The translations under genes and the position numbers were made by a program. Source: Rhizobium sp. (GTDB taxonomy: Bacteria; Pseudomonadota; Alphaproteobacteria; Rhizobiales; Rhizobiaceae). From it: 6,800 nucleotides of DNA. The stretch spans positions 1 to 6,800 of the forward strand of contig DNPN01000168.1 of the NCBI GenBank assembly GCA_003501385.1, in the 5' to 3' direction. Below are positions 5,145 through 6,800 of this stretch, one piece after another (position 1 is the first letter of the stretch; each line of letters begins with the position of its first letter). The notes below the pieces were generated by a model. The model was not told the DNA's origin. It saw only the letters and a list, made by a program, of their open reading frames with translations, and ran no database searches.

Positions 5145-6692
5145 CTAGCGTTTCAAACTTCCCAAAATGCCGCGCACAAGCGCCCTGCCAATCTGGTTGG
5201 CAACCTGACTGGCCAGTGAGCGAGCTGCACTTTTCAACGCGGCCTCCATCACACTCTCGCGCTGGCGGCTGGAGGTGCCGCGTGGTGCAGGTTGTTTTGG
5301 CTGTCCTTCCCCGTCCACGTCAGGCAAACTCCAGCCGCTGGCCGCACTCTTGTCATCGCGTGAATCGCGGCTGTCATGGGTCGTCAGGCGCTCAGTCCGC
5401 TCATTGAGAATTTCGAACGCAGATTGTCGATCAATAGCGTGATCATAGAAACCCGCCACCACGCTCAGCGCCATGACCTCGGCCCGTTCGATATCCGTCA
5501 GCGGTCCAATGCGCCCGGATGGCGGGCGGATCAAGCTGCGCTGAACCATGCTGGGCGCACCATTGTCTTCCAGGGTCGAGATCAAGGCCTCGCCTGTCCC
5601 TAAATTGGTAATGACCTCTTCACAGGAGAAGGCCGGATTGGGCCGGAATGTTTGTGCCGCAGCCTTCACCGCCTTTTGCTCGCGCGGCGTATAGGCACGC
5701 AAGGCGTGCTGCACGCGGTTGCCCAATTGCGCCAGAATGGTTTCCGGCACATCCAGCGGATTTTGCGTGACAAAATAGACCCCGACGCCCTTGGAGCGGA
5801 TCAACCGTACCACCTGCTCGACCCGCTCGATCAGCACTTTGGGGGCATTGTTAAACAGAAGGTGCGCCTCATCGAAAAAGAAGACGAGCTTGGGCTTTTC
5901 CAAATCGCCCACTTCCGGCAATTCCTCAAACAACTCGGACAAAAGCCAGAGCAGGAACGTGGCATAGAGCCTCGGCGTCGTCATCAGCCGGTCGGCGGCC
6001 AGAACCGAAATCGTACCGCGCCCATCGGGGGCGATGCGCATGATATCGCGAATATCCAGCGCTGGCTCGCCAAAGAAATTGGCCGCCCCCTGGCTCTCCA
6101 ACAGCAAAAGCCCGCGCTGAAGCGACCCCACCGATGCCTTGGAAATCAACCCGAACTGCCGCGACAGCGCCTCGGCATTTTCGGCCATGTAAGTCAGCAA
6201 GGCTTGCAGATCCTTCATATCCAGAAGCGCCAGGCCGTGGTCATCGGCAATTTTAAAGGCAATATTCAGCACGCCTTCCTGCGCATCAGAAGCCTCCATC
6301 AATTGCGCCAGCAGCAAAGGCCCCATCTCGGCCATGGTGGTGCGCACCCGATGACCTTTCTTGCCAAACAAATCCCAGAAGATCACAGGAAAATCTTGCA
6401 AGGGATAGGGCTCGAGCCGCACATCCCTTGCCCGCTTCACCAGAAAGTCTCTCTCGTCACCCTCCATGGCAATGCCGGAGAGATCACCCTTGATGTCGGC
6501 ACAAAATACCGGAACACCTGCATTGGAAAAGCTCTCAGCCAGAACTTGCAGGGTTACTGTCTTGCCGGTGCCTGTCGCGCCCGTGACCAGACCATGGCGG
6601 TTGGCAAATTTGAGTGTCAGATATTCTGGTCTGTTAAAGGTGCCGTCTGTGTGACGACTGGCCCCCAGAAAAAGCATTCCGTCTTTCTGCAT
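5145..6692 (-). CDS. DUF853 family HerA-like P-loop ATPase (YjgR-like)
   Basis: This 515-aa protein matches the DUF853/HerA-like helicase family, represented by E. coli YjgR (about 500 aa), a RecA-fold ATPase related to HerA/FtsK DNA pumps. The cellular role of the family is not settled. NRHGLVTGATGTGKTVTLQ gives Walker A at residues 38-45, followed by the family motif ADIKGDLSG (65-73). KLVFFFDEAHLLF gives Walker B with D274 and E275. VTQNPLDVPETILAQLGNRVQHALRAYTPREQKAV (308-342) is the conserved QNP/arginine-rich segment. The C-terminal tail (about 437-482) is low-complexity and charged, then ends in a basic helix (LASQVANQIGRALVRGILGSLKR). The ATG at 6692 has AAGGGG ten bases upstream and gives the family's usual N-terminus. 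An in-frame GTG at 6761 lies inside a repeat and is rejected. No NurA nuclease or other HerA partner is adjacent. Sel1 follows 76 bp downstream on the same strand, and that gap holds nothing I recognise. Confidence 0.93.
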   Translation of the reverse strand: MQKDGMLFLGASRHTDGTFNRPEYLTLKFANRHGLVTGATGTGKTVTLQVLAESFSNAGVPVFCADIKGDLSGIAMEGDERDFLVKRARDVRLEPYPLQDFPVIFWDLFGKKGHRVRTTMAEMGPLLLAQLMEASDAQEGVLNIAFKIADDHGLALLDMKDLQALLTYMAENAEALSRQFGLISKASVGSLQRGLLLLESQGAANFFGEPALDIRDIMRIAPDGRGTISVLAADRLMTTPRLYATFLLWLLSELFEELPEVGDLEKPKLVFFFDEAHLLFNNAPKVLIERVEQVVRLIRSKGVGVYFVTQNPLDVPETILAQLGNRVQHALRAYTPREQKAVKAAAQTFRPNPAFSCEEVITNLGTGEALISTLEDNGAPSMVQRSLIRPPSGRIGPLTDIERAEVMALSVVAGFYDHAIDRQSAFEILNERTERLTTHDSRDSRDDKSAASGWSLPDVDGEGQPKQPAPRGTSSRQRESVMEAALKSAARSLASQVANQIGRALVRGILGSLKR

Positions 6693-6702
6693 GAATTCAC
6701 GT

Positions 6703-6708
6703 CCCCTT
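6703..6708 (-). promoter_or_regulatory. Ribosome binding site that decides the DUF853 start
   Basis: On the minus strand this reads AAGGGG, ten bases before the ATG at 6690-6692. It is the only good match upstream of the family-typical N-terminus and argues against the longer GTG-started reading. Confidence 0.7.
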
Positions 6709-6720
6709 GAAGCACTCGTT

Positions 6721-6777
6721 TTTTGCTTTTCCGCATTTCTGGACGCAAAACCGCGATACACTTTTTGCTCGAAATGC
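6721..6777. repeat. 45-nt palindrome copy in the DUF853 leader
   Basis: The core at 6733-6777 has outer arms GCATTTC/GAAATGC and inner arms GCAAAA/TTTTGC around CCGCGATACACT. The bulge is again longer on the left. The flank TTTTGCTTTTC matches that of the uppP-side copy at 1074. Read on the minus strand it gives GAGCATTTCGAGCAAAAAG, close to the very common rhizobial repeat AGAGCATTTCCAGCAAAAG (from memory). The near edge is 29 bp from the DUF853 ATG, almost the same spacing as at uppP. Confidence 0.8.
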
Positions 6778-6779
6778 TC

Positions 6780-6800
6780 TAGAGTCTGTCAGGTTCAGAT
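6780..6800. repeat. Partial palindrome copy at the window edge
   Basis: These 21 bases are the exact reverse complement of 157-177, half of the palindrome at the uppP stop codon. The rest presumably lies beyond the window. It abuts the 45-nt palindrome through the junction ATGCTCTAGAGT, which mirrors ATGCTTTAGAGT at 70-80. This suggests the repeat families occur as joined mosaics. Confidence 0.75.

Noticed and set aside
5145..6692. HerA-like ATPase as part of an antiphage system such as HerA-Sir2 or HerA-DUF4297
   Set aside because: The protein is of the housekeeping YjgR/DUF853 type and has no adjacent Sir2, DUF4297, NurA or other nuclease gene within the window.
5652..6710. Long open frame on the plus strand across the DUF853 gene
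   Set aside because: It is antisense to a gene with clear Walker motifs, its translation is rich in Q, R and H without recognisable domains, and it has no supporting start site.
6693..6761. Longer DUF853 protein starting at GTG 6761
   Set aside because: The extra 23 residues are encoded by the repeat at 6733-6777 and its flank, do not resemble the family, and lack a good ribosome binding site. The ATG at 6692 has AAGGGG upstream.

Overview
The window looks like chromosome from an alphaproteobacterium of the Rhizobium/Agrobacterium/Allorhizobium group. This rests on three things: the style of the proteins (a second-type UppP, a chemoreceptor with the NAGVEAARAGEAGRGF tip, a YjgR/DUF853 ATPase), a moderately high GC content, and above all the intergenic palindromes. 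Their wording (GCATGTCGCG..., AGAGTCTGTCAGG..., GTTTGTCAGGGAAAA...) is what I recall from rhizobial intergenic spaces. The species cannot be fixed from the sequence alone.

Layout, left to right. Positions 1-180 are a cluster of three palindromic repeats. uppP (undecaprenyl-diphosphate phosphatase) runs leftward from 1047 to 175, and its stop codon lies inside the third palindrome. A divergent intergenic region (1048-1436) holds another palindrome next to uppP, then an AT-rich presumed promoter region for the next gene. A methyl-accepting chemotaxis protein runs rightward, 1437-3269. A convergent gap (3270-3451) is almost filled by three hairpins, one of them the exact second copy of the 62-bp repeat at 16-77. 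A secreted protein made almost entirely of 13 Sel1-like repeats runs leftward, 5068-3452. After 76 bp without a recognisable feature comes a DUF853 (YjgR-like, HerA-family) ATPase, also leftward, 6692-5145. Its upstream region carries a fourth palindrome and the start of a further one cut by the window edge.

The genes do not form one pathway. UppP recycles the lipid carrier of cell-wall synthesis, the chemoreceptor feeds a CheA/CheW signalling array, the Sel1 protein is probably a periplasmic interaction scaffold, and the DUF853 ATPase has no well-settled role. Sel1 and DUF853 share a strand and might be co-transcribed (DUF853 first), but nothing in the sequence proves it.

The most interesting signal is the repeat system rather than a gene. 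A 45-nt imperfect palindrome occurs four times in the same orientation with stem changes that keep the pairing. Two of those copies sit 27-29 bp upstream of the start codons of leftward genes, and a second palindrome family supplies the end of the uppP reading frame. I saw no tRNA, rRNA, CRISPR array, transposase or recognisable defence system.
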